Source: SIG603 sp964370635 (GTDB taxonomy: Bacteria; Bacillota; Clostridia; Oscillospirales; Acutalibacteraceae). Taken from it: a stretch of DNA of 64,000 nucleotides. Below, one piece after another: positions 32,656 to 41,289 of the stretch. The first letter of the stretch is position 1. Each line of letters starts with the position of its first letter. Made by a program: the position numbers and the translations under genes. The notes beneath the pieces are model-generated. The model saw only the letters and a program-made list of their open reading frames with translations. It was not told where the DNA came from and did no database searches. The stretch is from contig CAYJJU010000006.1 in assembly GCA_964370635.1 (NCBI GenBank), positions 52,645 through 116,644 on the forward strand, in the 5' to 3' direction.

Positions 32656-34781
32656 TATTTTTCACTCCTTATCTTCATGCTATCGTCCTTATCAAAGGTA
32701 AATATATATTTTTCTTCGCCGGAAATTATATAATTCCCGCTTTTTACATCACTTGGAAAGCTGTGATATGCTAAAACATTTAACGTGCCTATATTATCAC
32801 TGCTTGCACTGTTTAAAAATGCTAAATCAGCACTTTCTTCTTCAAAAAATGCGCCCTCTTCTTCTAAAATAATTTCGTTACCATAAACATTTATTCGACT
32901 TATGCCGTAGCTGTAGTTTATCGCCACTTTTTCACTTTCAAATGGTATATATCCATTTTGGGCATTATCATCTGTGATTATTGTCTCAACTTCAAACAAC
33001 TTTTCTATTTCAGATATAGTTTGCCGCTCTTTTGTACTTGCATCTATAATTTGCAAAGAAACAATTTCTCTTACACCCAAATCTTTCATAAAATATGCCG
33101 CATCGCTGTAGCCTGACTCGCCACTTGATACCACTGCCGCCTTATCATTTTCGACCACAGCAACAAAAGGTTTTCCGTTTGTCGGCATATAAATAAGCTT
33201 TATCGTGTCTGCATTTAATAGTGCACTGCTAAATATAGCGACCGAGTATATCATAGCAAGCGACACCCCTGCCACTATTGTCGTATATCTTCCCCTTTTT
33301 ACTATAAACAGTATGAGCAAAATGGCCACAAAAGACAAGAAGACCATCGTTGCGATTTTGTCGGGCAATGTTGGTGTTAGAGTTTGATAATCTGAAAAAA
33401 CGAGCAGTATTTTGTTAAGCAAATTCATGTACATATCTATAAAAGCTCCCCAAAGTGCCGCAAAAGGCAGTGCAGATATCAACAAAAGTATGAAACCCAC
33501 TATGATTAATAGCGAAAATAGAGGTGACAGCAATGCGCTATTTATAAAACCCAATAAATTTACAGAGTTAAAAAAGAGTAGTATTACGGGTATGGTAAAT
33601 AAATTTGCGCTAAAGGCCAGCAGAAAAGCTCCAGTGATGCCATTATAAATGAATTTTGTGAACTTACGCTTAGGCTTAAAGAGCTTATCCCTCTTTGAAG
33701 TTAACTTGCCATAGACTAAAATTATCCCGAGTGTTGCAGATACCGACAGTATGAAGCCTAAATCCACTACGGCGTAGGGATTGATTACACAAATGATAAA
33801 AGCCGCCAAACCAAGGGAATTGAGCCCGTCTACATCTGCGCCTATAATTTTTGACAGGCAAATAAGTATGAGCATTATGCCGCTTCTTATGACACTAAAG
33901 CCAAAACCGCAAATTGCCATATAAAAAATTATAAAGGCTATAGCTACTGCGTAGACTATCTTGTCCTTTTTTATCGTTCTTTTCAAAATAAATATTAGCG
34001 CAAAACTTAAGACGGCAATGTGCATGCCCGATACCACCAAAACATGGCTTATTCCAAGCAAGCTATAAAGGCTGTTATTTTCATAATCAACCTCGTTTCT
34101 ATTTCCTAAAAGCATTGCCGATAATAGGTCCACGTTTTCATTTGAAATATTATCGGAAAGCGCATTTTCAAAATAGGCTTTTACACGGCCTAAATAATAA
34201 AAAATCGGCTTATTTTCACTTGTACTTGTCTGAATATTTTCCTGTGCACTTTCAAATGCGTACAGATGCAGTCCATCTGCGTATTTTGTTTTAGCAGAAC
34301 TTATGCCGAGGTTTTCCTCATAAGCGTAAAAATCCGCCGTGAAAATAATTTCGTCATAGTCGTCAACAAGAATTTCTTCAAAGCTATACAAAGTAACATT
34401 TACATCGCTGATATCTACCTTTTTCTTGTCATCATACAAGGCATCAACCCTAATTTTCAAAACATTAGAAGCGCCTTCTTTTGGCAAGGTTTCTATGACT
34501 TCTCCACTTGCTTTATACTCGCTTCCCGAAAGCATGTCGACCGATTTTATCAAGCTGTTTGAATTTATGTGCAGTGCAACCAGACATATTATAAGTGACG
34601 CCGCCGAGAGCAAATAGTATCTACAAATCACGCTTTTCTTGATAAAGACAAAACAAGACAATAATAAACTTGCTGCAACTGCAAAAATTATTATATAGAT
34701 AAATAATTCTTCAGGCAGAAAAAAGGCGACCAAAAGCCATAGTGCATAGGAAAATCCCAAATAGGCAAATGGTCGCTTCAT
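32655..34781 (-). CDS. comEC: ComEC/Rec2-family DNA-uptake channel with degenerate C-terminal domain
   Basis: ComEC forms the membrane channel for incoming DNA in competent cells. The 708 residues have an N-terminal membrane and DUF4131-type domain. The competence core follows (SALLGNR-type AMLLGNRNEVDYENNSLYSL, then GISHVLVVSGMHIAVLSF). The C-terminal 200 residues align with the MBL-like domain, but the metal motif HxHxDH is absent; where it should lie the sequence reads VSLQIIDASTKER. The domain is therefore probably inactive as a nuclease. Confidence 0.92.
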   Translation of the reverse strand: MKRPFAYLGFSYALWLLVAFFLPEELFIYIIIFAVAASLLLSCFVFIKKSVICRYYLLSAASLIICLVALHINSNSLIKSVDMLSGSEYKASGEVIETLPKEGASNVLKIRVDALYDDKKKVDISDVNVTLYSFEEILVDDYDEIIFTADFYAYEENLGISSAKTKYADGLHLYAFESAQENIQTSTSENKPIFYYLGRVKAYFENALSDNISNENVDLLSAMLLGNRNEVDYENNSLYSLLGISHVLVVSGMHIAVLSFALIFILKRTIKKDKIVYAVAIAFIIFYMAICGFGFSVIRSGIMLILICLSKIIGADVDGLNSLGLAAFIICVINPYAVVDLGFILSVSATLGIILVYGKLTSKRDKLFKPKRKFTKFIYNGITGAFLLAFSANLFTIPVILLFFNSVNLLGFINSALLSPLFSLLIIVGFILLLISALPFAALWGAFIDMYMNLLNKILLVFSDYQTLTPTLPDKIATMVFLSFVAILLILFIVKRGRYTTIVAGVSLAMIYSVAIFSSALLNADTIKLIYMPTNGKPFVAVVENDKAAVVSSGESGYSDAAYFMKDLGVREIVSLQIIDASTKERQTISEIEKLFEVETIITDDNAQNGYIPFESEKVAINYSYGISRINVYGNEIILEEEGAFFEEESADLAFLNSASSDNIGTLNVLAYHSFPSDVKSGNYIISGEEKYIFTFDKDDSMKIRSEK

Positions 34782-34801
34782 AATCTTATCCTCTCATCAT
34801 C

Positions 34802-35341
34802 TTACTTAAAAAACAAAGGTAAAGGCTCTAAAAATATTATATCGTCTCTGTCTTGCGCGTCGCCCTCGGCCAAGACGCATGCCTTTCCTACTATATTAGC
34901 GTCTACACTCTCAAGTAGATTTTCAAGGGCTATAAGTGACTCGCCTGTGCTTATGACGTCATCGACTATCAGTATTCTCTTGCCTTTTAAATTCTCACAA
35001 TCGGCTTGTGAGAGGTATAAGGTTTGCTCTGAGGCCGTAGTGATAGAATTCACTTTTACGCTAATAGGGTTTTGCATATATGCCTTAATGCCTTTTCTTG
35101 CAACGACATAATTTCTGCAACCTATTCTTGCCATTTCATAGGCAAGCGGTATGCCTTTTGACTCTGCTGTTATTACAACATCATGCTCCGGACAAACTTT
35201 CATCAGTGCTTTTGCCACCGCTTCTGTAATTTCAACGTCCGAAAACATTACAAAGCCTGCAATATCAAGTTTATCGTTTATGGGGCATATCGGTAAATCC
35301 CTTTCAACCCCTGCTATAGTAATTTTATAAAATTCACTCAT
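34802..35341 (-). CDS. Phosphoribosyltransferase (adenine/xanthine PRT-like)
   Basis: A 179-residue type I phosphoribosyltransferase, which makes nucleotides from a base and PRPP. The PRPP-binding motif ILIVDDVISTGESL is complete, with an APRT-like SKGIPLAYEMARIG loop upstream. It fits adenine or xanthine PRT, but could also be a PurR-like regulator lacking the DNA-binding part. It is followed by comEC after 20 bp. Confidence 0.82.
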   Translation of the reverse strand: MSEFYKITIAGVERDLPICPINDKLDIAGFVMFSDVEITEAVAKALMKVCPEHDVVITAESKGIPLAYEMARIGCRNYVVARKGIKAYMQNPISVKVNSITTASEQTLYLSQADCENLKGKRILIVDDVISTGESLIALENLLESVDANIVGKACVLAEGDAQDRDDIIFLEPLPLFFK

Positions 35342-35352
35342 TTTCTTTCTCC

Positions 35353-35691
35353 TTAACCCATTTTACCCGACAGTTTTTCTCCGCCTAAAAGGTGAAAATG
35401 TAAATGTTTAACACTTTGCGCTCCGTCGTCACCACAGTTTGTGACTATTCTAAAACCACCGTCTAAGCCTAAATCTTTAGAAAGCTTTGCGGCAGTTTCA
35501 AAAATTTTAGCCACGAGAGCACTGTTTGACTCGTCAATTTCCGCCGCACTATTTATATGCTTTTTGGGAATTATCAAGACATGTGTCTTCGCTTGAGGCG
35601 AAATGTCATGAAAGGCAAACAAGTCTTCGTCCTCATACACCTTATTTGACGGAATATCTCCACTTATTATTTTACAAAAAATACAGTCCAT
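35353..35691 (-). CDS. HIT-family nucleotide-binding protein
   Basis: A 112-residue HIT-fold protein, close to the HinT group that hydrolyses adenosine phosphoramidates. The histidine triad HLHFHLLGG lies near the C-terminus and CIFCKIISGDIPS at the N-terminus, including its Cys pair. The ATG at 35691 follows AAAGGGG; a TTG 6 bp earlier is less likely. It lies between alaS and the PRT gene. Confidence 0.95.
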   Translation of the reverse strand: MDCIFCKIISGDIPSNKVYEDEDLFAFHDISPQAKTHVLIIPKKHINSAAEIDESNSALVAKIFETAAKLSKDLGLDGGFRIVTNCGDDGAQSVKHLHFHLLGGEKLSGKMG

Positions 35692-35705
35692 TTTCAAGTA
35701 CCCCT

Positions 35706-38345
35706 TTACATCATTTTTTCAATAATTTTAGGAAGTGCCAGCACTGCCTCGTCTAGTTTAGTGATGTCTTTAGCCCCGGCCATGGCAAATTCAGGCTTAC
35801 CGCCACCATTACCACCCGTTAGCTGTGCAACTTCTTTTGCTATAAGGCCTGCCTTTAGGCCTTTATCCATTGCGGGCTTACTGCAAGTAACTGCAATGCT
35901 AGCCTTTTCACCCATAACACCGACAAACACTCCTATTATAGCAGTGTCCGTAGTGTTTCCACGGTCTTTCACGCTGTCGCACATGTTTTTTAGTGCGTTT
36001 GAGTCGGCCGAGTTTACTATCGCCGATACTATTTTCACGCCGTTTACATCTACTGCATTTTCAAAAACTGAAGAAATATCTTTCTTGCTTATTTTCTCAT
36101 TAAGGTTTTTAAGCTCTGTCTCTGTCTTTTTAAGCTCGCTTACGACTTGCTTTATTTTATTTGGAATGTCTGAAACGCTCTGCGCCTTAATAAGCGAGGC
36201 GCTTTCTTTTAGCACTAGATTGTTGTCGTGAATTAGCCTTAAAACGCCCATTCCAGTGACCGCCTCTATTCTTCTAACACCCGAGGCTACCGACGACTCT
36301 GCCAAAATTTTAAATAGGCCTAATTTTCCTGTATTTTCTACATGTGTACCACCACAAAATTCTTTTGAAAACTCGCCTACGCTTACAACCCTTACAAAGT
36401 CTCCGTATTTTTCACCAAATAACGCAATAGCGCCTTTTTCCCTAGCCTGTGCTATGCTCATCTCCTCGCAGTCTACCTTTTCATCTAAAAGAATTTGCGA
36501 GTTTACCATTGTTTCTACTGCCGCAATTTGCGTATCGTCGAGTGCCGAAAAATGTGTAAAGTCAAAGCGCATACGCTTTGCATCTACCAATTGACCTGCC
36601 TGCTCAACATGGTTTCCGAGTACTTTTTTTAAAGCGGCTTGAAGCAAATGTGCAGCCGTGTGATTTCTCATTGTAGCACGCCTTTTTACAACATTAACAA
36701 TAGCTTTAACGCTTTCGCCCACTTTGATTTCGCCTTTTTCTACTATGGCCGTGTGTATATATATGCCGTCTTGATTTTTTGATGTGGCAGTGATGTCAAC
36801 ATTGAACATATTGCCCTCTAACACACCTGTGTCACCCACTTGTCCGCCGCCTTCTGCATAAAACGGTGTGGTATCTAGTATAATTCCAACTTCATCATCA
36901 AGATACGCTTCATTTACAAGCCCATCGCCTTTTACTATCGCCAAAATTTTAGCGTCGGTTTTAAGCATTTCGTAGCCGACAAATTTAGTGGCTTCTATGC
37001 CATCAAACAGCTCTGACGAGCCTTTCCATGCGTCTGCGCCTGCATTTTTTCTAGCACTTCTTGCACGGTTTCTTTGCTCCATTAAAAGCGCTTTAAATCT
37101 ATCTTCGTCTACGACTATTCCTCTTTCACTTAAAATTTCCTTTGTAAGGTCTATGGGGAAACCGTAGGTATCGTTAAGTTTAAATGCATGGTCACCCGAT
37201 AAAACGCCATTTTTTGCCTCGTTAATTAGATTTGAAAGTAGCGATAAACCTTGGTCTATAGTTTTGTAGAAGTTCTCTTCCTCAAAATTTATAAGCTTTG
37301 TTATCATATCAATTTTATCCAAAAGCTCTGGGTATGCATTTTTATTGCACTCTACAACAGTATTTGCAATTTTTGATAAGAAAGGCTCGTTAACTCCGAG
37401 TAATTTTCCATGCCTTGCCGCACGACGAAGCAAGCGCCTAAGCACATATCCTCTGCCATCGCTTGAAGGTCTTACGCCGTCTCCCATCATGAACACAGTG
37501 CTTCTTATATGGTCGGTTATTACTCTTAAAGAAATATCGGTTTTTTCGCTTTGGCCGTATTTTACGCCAGAAATTTTTGAAATATGATTCATTATGTCTT
37601 GCATGGTGTCGACTAAGAAAAGATTGTCGACGTCTTGCATTACGCAGGCTAGCCTTTCAAGGCCCATTCCTGTGTCTATATTTGGGTTTTCAAGCGGTGT
37701 GTAATTTCCTTTTCCGTCACTGTTAAACTGAGTGAATACAAGGTTCCACACTTCCATAAATCTGTCGCACTCACAGCCTACTTTACAGTCCGGTGAGCCA
37801 CAACCGTTTTCTTCTCCCCTATCAAAGTGAATTTCAGAGCAGGGTCCGCAAGGTCCTGCACCATGCTCCCAAAAATTATCCTCTTTACCCAGTCTATGCA
37901 TATGCGACGGGTCAACGCCTATCTCTTTTGTCCATATGTCATAGGCCTCATTGTCGTCTACATACACAGAGCAGTGAAGTTTGTCCACGGGGATTTCAAG
38001 TTCTTTTGTGAAAAACTCCCAAGCCCAATTACATGCCTCTACCTTAAAATAATCGCCAAAAGAGAAGTTACCAAGCATTTCAAAATAAGTTCCGTGTCTT
38101 GCTGTAATTCCAACCCTTTCTATGTCTGGTGTTCTTATACATTTTTGGCAGGTTGCAACACGTTTTTTAGGCGGTGTAATTTCACCTGTAAAATATTTTT
38201 TCATAGGCGCCATGCCCGAGTTTATTAAAAGCAAGCTCTTGTCACCGTCCGGCACTAAAGAGAAGCTTTTAAGCCTTAAATGCTCTTTGCCCTCAAAAAA
38301 TTTAAGGAATTTTTCTCTTAACTCATTAAGACCTAATTGTTTCAT
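35706..38345 (-). CDS. alaS: Alanyl-tRNA synthetase
   Basis: Charges tRNA-Ala with alanine and removes mischarged Ser or Gly. The 879 residues contain the class II catalytic domain, opening with NELREKFLKFFEGKEHLRL. The editing domain has HTAAHLLQAALKKVLG and CGGTHVENTGKLG (Zn ligands), and the C-terminal domain is Gly-rich (GGNGGGKPEFAMAGA). The length is normal. The leader contains a T-box, so expression follows uncharged tRNA-Ala. Confidence 0.98.
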   Translation of the reverse strand: MKQLGLNELREKFLKFFEGKEHLRLKSFSLVPDGDKSLLLINSGMAPMKKYFTGEITPPKKRVATCQKCIRTPDIERVGITARHGTYFEMLGNFSFGDYFKVEACNWAWEFFTKELEIPVDKLHCSVYVDDNEAYDIWTKEIGVDPSHMHRLGKEDNFWEHGAGPCGPCSEIHFDRGEENGCGSPDCKVGCECDRFMEVWNLVFTQFNSDGKGNYTPLENPNIDTGMGLERLACVMQDVDNLFLVDTMQDIMNHISKISGVKYGQSEKTDISLRVITDHIRSTVFMMGDGVRPSSDGRGYVLRRLLRRAARHGKLLGVNEPFLSKIANTVVECNKNAYPELLDKIDMITKLINFEEENFYKTIDQGLSLLSNLINEAKNGVLSGDHAFKLNDTYGFPIDLTKEILSERGIVVDEDRFKALLMEQRNRARSARKNAGADAWKGSSELFDGIEATKFVGYEMLKTDAKILAIVKGDGLVNEAYLDDEVGIILDTTPFYAEGGGQVGDTGVLEGNMFNVDITATSKNQDGIYIHTAIVEKGEIKVGESVKAIVNVVKRRATMRNHTAAHLLQAALKKVLGNHVEQAGQLVDAKRMRFDFTHFSALDDTQIAAVETMVNSQILLDEKVDCEEMSIAQAREKGAIALFGEKYGDFVRVVSVGEFSKEFCGGTHVENTGKLGLFKILAESSVASGVRRIEAVTGMGVLRLIHDNNLVLKESASLIKAQSVSDIPNKIKQVVSELKKTETELKNLNEKISKKDISSVFENAVDVNGVKIVSAIVNSADSNALKNMCDSVKDRGNTTDTAIIGVFVGVMGEKASIAVTCSKPAMDKGLKAGLIAKEVAQLTGGNGGGKPEFAMAGAKDITKLDEAVLALPKIIEKMM

Positions 38346-38375
38346 GATTTTTTAACTCCGTTTCTAAATAAAATG

Positions 38376-38631
38376 ATAAAAAAATAGACTTCTCCCCCAA
38401 AAATATGGGACGAAGAAATCCGCGGTACCACCCAAATTGCATAAATTTATGCCACTTGTAAACCTTTAACGTAGGTCAAGCGCTTTTATTTTCATAAAAG
38501 ATGCCGCAAAATGCGTGTTTTATTTCTTAAAACAAGGGGTGGCACAGATGAATTTTTGTCTTAAAAAGCTCTCAACAAACGCTTTTCTCTCTGTAAGAAA
38601 CACACCCTTTTCCCCTGCATGTTAACATATT
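38376..38631 (-). promoter_or_regulatory. T-box riboswitch (tRNA-Ala sensing) upstream of alaS
   Basis: On the minus strand the conserved T-box GGGTGGTACCGCGG lies at about 38419-38434. It is followed by a terminator stem and a TATTTTTTTAT run (about 38376-38418). Stem I sequence begins near 38618. A GCC triplet in GTGCCACC (about 38537-38544) is a plausible Ala specifier codon. The transcript starts near 38631 from a perfect promoter. Uncharged tRNA-Ala would favour the antiterminator and switch alaS on. Confidence 0.92.
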
Positions 38632-38637
38632 GTAAAC

Positions 38638-38666
38638 ATTATATACTTTAAAATTAAATTTGTCAA
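38638..38666 (-). promoter_or_regulatory. Consensus promoter of the alaS leader
   Basis: On the minus strand TTGACA (38661-38666), 17 bp and TATAAT (38638-38643), both perfect. It is divergent from, and immediately next to, the aldo/keto reductase control region. Confidence 0.88.
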
Positions 38667-38669
38667 ATA

Positions 38670-38727
38670 ATAGTTGCGCGCGAAACTATTTTATGTTATT
38701 ATACTAATTAGTTGCTTACGCAACGAT
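38670..38727 (+). promoter_or_regulatory. Aldo/keto reductase promoter with two MarR-like operator copies
   Basis: TTGCGC (38674-38679), 17 bp and TATTAT (38697-38702) with an extended TG motif form the promoter. Two copies of a pseudo-palindrome, TAGTTGC-N4-G(A/C)AAC, occur at 38671-38688 and 38709-38726. One covers the -35 and the other the start-site region. The arrangement suits a MarR-type repressor; this is inference. Confidence 0.6.
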
Positions 38728-38757
38728 ATTATAACAATTATTTTGGAGGAAATGAAC

Positions 38758-39888
38758 ATGCAATACGTTGATTTTAAACTAGACGGTAAAAAAGTTTCTC
38801 GATTCGGCCTTGGCTGTATGCGTCTACCTAAAACGACCGACGCAAAAGGCGAAGAAATCATTGACGAAGTAGAAGCAATTGCCCTTATTAGAAAGGCTAT
38901 AGATAACGGTGTAAACTACATCGATACAGCGTATCTATATCCCGGCAGTGAAGTGGTAGTCGGCAAGGCTTTAAAGGACGGCTACAGAGAAAAAGTTATA
39001 CTTGCAACAAAACTTCCCATGAACCTTGTAAATTCTGAAGCAGACTTGCAAAAGCTTTATGAAGAAGAAGTAACAAGACTACAAGTTGAGCATATAGATG
39101 TATATTTTCTACATAATCTATATATGTCAAACTGGGAAAGAGTTGTAAAGCACAACGCGCTTGATTTTGTATCTAAACTAAAGGAAGAAGGCAAAATTAG
39201 TTACATAGCGGTGTCAATGCATGAAAGATACGAGCATTTTGAGATGGTTTTAGACTATTTTAAATGGGATCTTGCAATGATACAATATAACTATTATGAC
39301 AAATATTATCAAGCAGGCTATAAAGGACTACATTATGCAGCAGCAAAAGGTATACCTGTTGTATCTATGGAATCACTTCACGGCGGAATGCTATCTACCG
39401 ATGTACCTAAAAAGGTTGAGGACGCTTTTGGCGACTGGAAAAAAGATGTGTCAAATGCTGAGAAGTCTTTCATGTGGTTATATAACCAACCCGAAGTTAC
39501 AGTCATTTTAAGCGGTGTTTCAAGCATGGAACAACTAGATGAAAACCTAAAAATCTTTGAAAAAGCCGAATGTAATATACTAAGCGATGAAGAAGAAGCA
39601 CTTTATGATAAAGCCCGTGAAGCGTGGGAAAGCTTTGTAAACATCGAGTGCACGGCTTGTGGTTACTGTATGCCATGTCCCAAAAACGTGGACATTCCTA
39701 CAATTTTTAAAGTTTGGAATGACTACGCTAAAACACCTGGACAAAAATGGCTTTACAATCTTATGATGACCCAAGCGGGAAAAGACTTTACAAACTGCAT
39801 TAACTGCGGAAAATGTTCAAAAATGTGTCCGCAAAAGTTTGATATTCCTGCAAAACTAAAGGAAGCACACGACATACTTACATCTTAA
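38758..39888 (+). CDS. Aldo/keto reductase with C-terminal 2x[4Fe-4S] domain
   Basis: A 376-residue fusion of an aldo/keto reductase barrel and a ferredoxin-like end. The barrel has the catalytic tetrad region (NYIDTAYLYPGSEVVVGKAL with Asp and Tyr; later FLHNLY). The C-terminus has two cluster motifs, ECTACGYCMPCPKNV and NCINCGKCSKMCPQKF. Such proteins are common in anaerobes and may couple carbonyl reduction to ferredoxin. ATG 38758 is 7 bp after GGAGGA; another ATG 6 bp upstream is too close. Two operator-like repeats precede it. Confidence 0.93.
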   Translation: MQYVDFKLDGKKVSRFGLGCMRLPKTTDAKGEEIIDEVEAIALIRKAIDNGVNYIDTAYLYPGSEVVVGKALKDGYREKVILATKLPMNLVNSEADLQKLYEEEVTRLQVEHIDVYFLHNLYMSNWERVVKHNALDFVSKLKEEGKISYIAVSMHERYEHFEMVLDYFKWDLAMIQYNYYDKYYQAGYKGLHYAAAKGIPVVSMESLHGGMLSTDVPKKVEDAFGDWKKDVSNAEKSFMWLYNQPEVTVILSGVSSMEQLDENLKIFEKAECNILSDEEEALYDKAREAWESFVNIECTACGYCMPCPKNVDIPTIFKVWNDYAKTPGQKWLYNLMMTQAGKDFTNCINCGKCSKMCPQKFDIPAKLKEAHDILTS

Positions 39889-39908
39889 TAAATAATAAAT
39901 TAAGGTGT

Positions 39909-40002
39909 TGTCGCATTAACGAATTATTTCGTAAAAACATATTTTTAGGGAGGGCGTGGAAGCCCTCCCTTACTTTTTGTTTATTTTTTCCTTAATGCGA
40001 CA
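39909..40002. repeat. Inverted repeat enclosing a terminator
   Basis: TGTCGCATTAA (39909-39919) and its exact inverse TTAATGCGACA (39992-40002) bracket about 70 bp that contain a terminator. The arms can be extended by imperfect pairing (AAGG with CCTT). It looks like a small hairpin element or a very long convergent terminator. Confidence 0.6.
39948..39979 (+). terminator. Terminator between the aldo/keto reductase and U32 peptidase genes
   Basis: GGGAGGGC (39948-39955) pairs with GCCCTCCC (39962-39969), followed by TTACTTTTTG. Convergent genes flank it. Confidence 0.85.
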
Positions 40003-40040
40003 GCCTTATAATTTTGTCATAAAAATTTTGCAAACCCAAT

Positions 40041-41285
40041 TTAAAGCTTTCTTTTTCTTCTTATATATGAACCATTTTGAATTTCTTTTTCGCTTTTAAT
40101 GTAGACTGTCATTGTTGCATGGGGTGCGCTTTCTATCTCCTTTTCACGCTCGTCCTTCATCTCCTCTATCGTCAAATGAATAAGCTCTCCTTTAGGTTGA
40201 AGCACTTCTACCTCTTCGCCTAGTAAAAATTTGTTTCTTTGAGATAATTTTGCAACGCCGTTCTCCCAAGTTTCGCAGACAGCCACGACATCCCAAGTCC
40301 TAATATATCCACCGTCATCAACATTTTGACCGGGCTCGTCGCCCATATAAAAACCTGTGCTGTATTGTCTGTGGCTTATTTTATCCACTTCTTCTAAAAT
40401 TTCTAAGGGAAGCTCTTTGCCCTCGTTTGAAAGCACAAAATCCAACGCTTTTCTGTATGCAGAGGTGACGCTTGCCACGTAATACTCCGATTTTGCCCTG
40501 CCTTCAATTTTGAGGCTGCTAATTCCAGCCTTGATAAGCTTTGGCATATGCTCTATCATACACATATCTTTTGAATTCATAATATATGTAGCAGACCTGC
40601 CCGAGTCAAATTTTTCTTCAAAAATTTCAAAGCCTTGATTTGGCCTTTTCTTTTCAATTAATTCGTATTCCCATCTGCACGGCTGGGCACAGTCTCCCCT
40701 GTTTGGGTCTCTTTTAGTCATATAGCTTGAAAGCAAGCACCTGCCCGAAAATGAAACACACATTGCACCGTGGACAAAACATTCAATCTCTAAATCTTTG
40801 TCCGTGTTATCTCTAATCTCTTTTATTTCCTCAAAAGAAAGTTCCCTTGCCAAGACAACCCTTTTTGCGCCTAAAGCGTGAAGCATGTTTGCCGTTTCGT
40901 AGTTTGCAACACCTGCCTGGGTAGAAATATGAATATCTACATTTGGCGCATGTTTTTTTATGAGAGAAAGCACTCCTAAATCCGACACAATAAATGCATC
41001 AATATTTATTTTAGCGCATTCCTTTATAAAATTTGGTAAAAGTTTAATCTCCTCATTATGTGCGACTATGTTGCAAGTTACATATACTTTTACATCTCGT
41101 TCATGGCAAAGCTCTACAGCCTTAGCCATATCTGCTATGTCAAAATTTTGAGAAGATGTCCTCATTCCAAACAATTTGCCCGCAAGGTAAACCGCATCTG
41201 CACCAAAGTCCAGTGCGGTTTTAAGGCAGTTAATGTCGCCGGCCGGCGATAAAATTTCTGGTTTAAAAGTTTTTTCACTATTCAT
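40041..41285 (-). CDS. trhP: Peptidase U32-family tRNA hydroxylation protein (TrhP-like)
   Basis: U32-family proteins of this type (YrrO/TrhP) act in prephenate-dependent hydroxylation of tRNA uridine-34 to ho5U; related RlhA modifies 23S rRNA. The 414 residues include the U32 signature (ECFVHGAMCVSFSGRCLLSS) and Cys residues for an Fe-S cluster (RDPNRGDCAQPCRW). The N-terminal AGDINCLKTALDFGADAVYL segment is typical. It follows mltG by 4 bp; the yrrL(mltG)-yrrN-yrrO order of B. subtilis is similar. The tRNA role is by family. Confidence 0.85.
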   Translation of the reverse strand: MNSEKTFKPEILSPAGDINCLKTALDFGADAVYLAGKLFGMRTSSQNFDIADMAKAVELCHERDVKVYVTCNIVAHNEEIKLLPNFIKECAKINIDAFIVSDLGVLSLIKKHAPNVDIHISTQAGVANYETANMLHALGAKRVVLARELSFEEIKEIRDNTDKDLEIECFVHGAMCVSFSGRCLLSSYMTKRDPNRGDCAQPCRWEYELIEKKRPNQGFEIFEEKFDSGRSATYIMNSKDMCMIEHMPKLIKAGISSLKIEGRAKSEYYVASVTSAYRKALDFVLSNEGKELPLEILEEVDKISHRQYSTGFYMGDEPGQNVDDGGYIRTWDVVAVCETWENGVAKLSQRNKFLLGEEVEVLQPKGELIHLTIEEMKDEREKEIESAPHATMTVYIKSEKEIQNGSYIRRKRKL

Positions 41286-41289
41286 AAAA

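Noticed and set aside
38658..38668. TTTGTCAAA, a 0A-like sequence upstream of alaS
   Set aside because: It is simply the complement of the perfect TTGACA -35 hexamer of the alaS promoter with flanking A/T.
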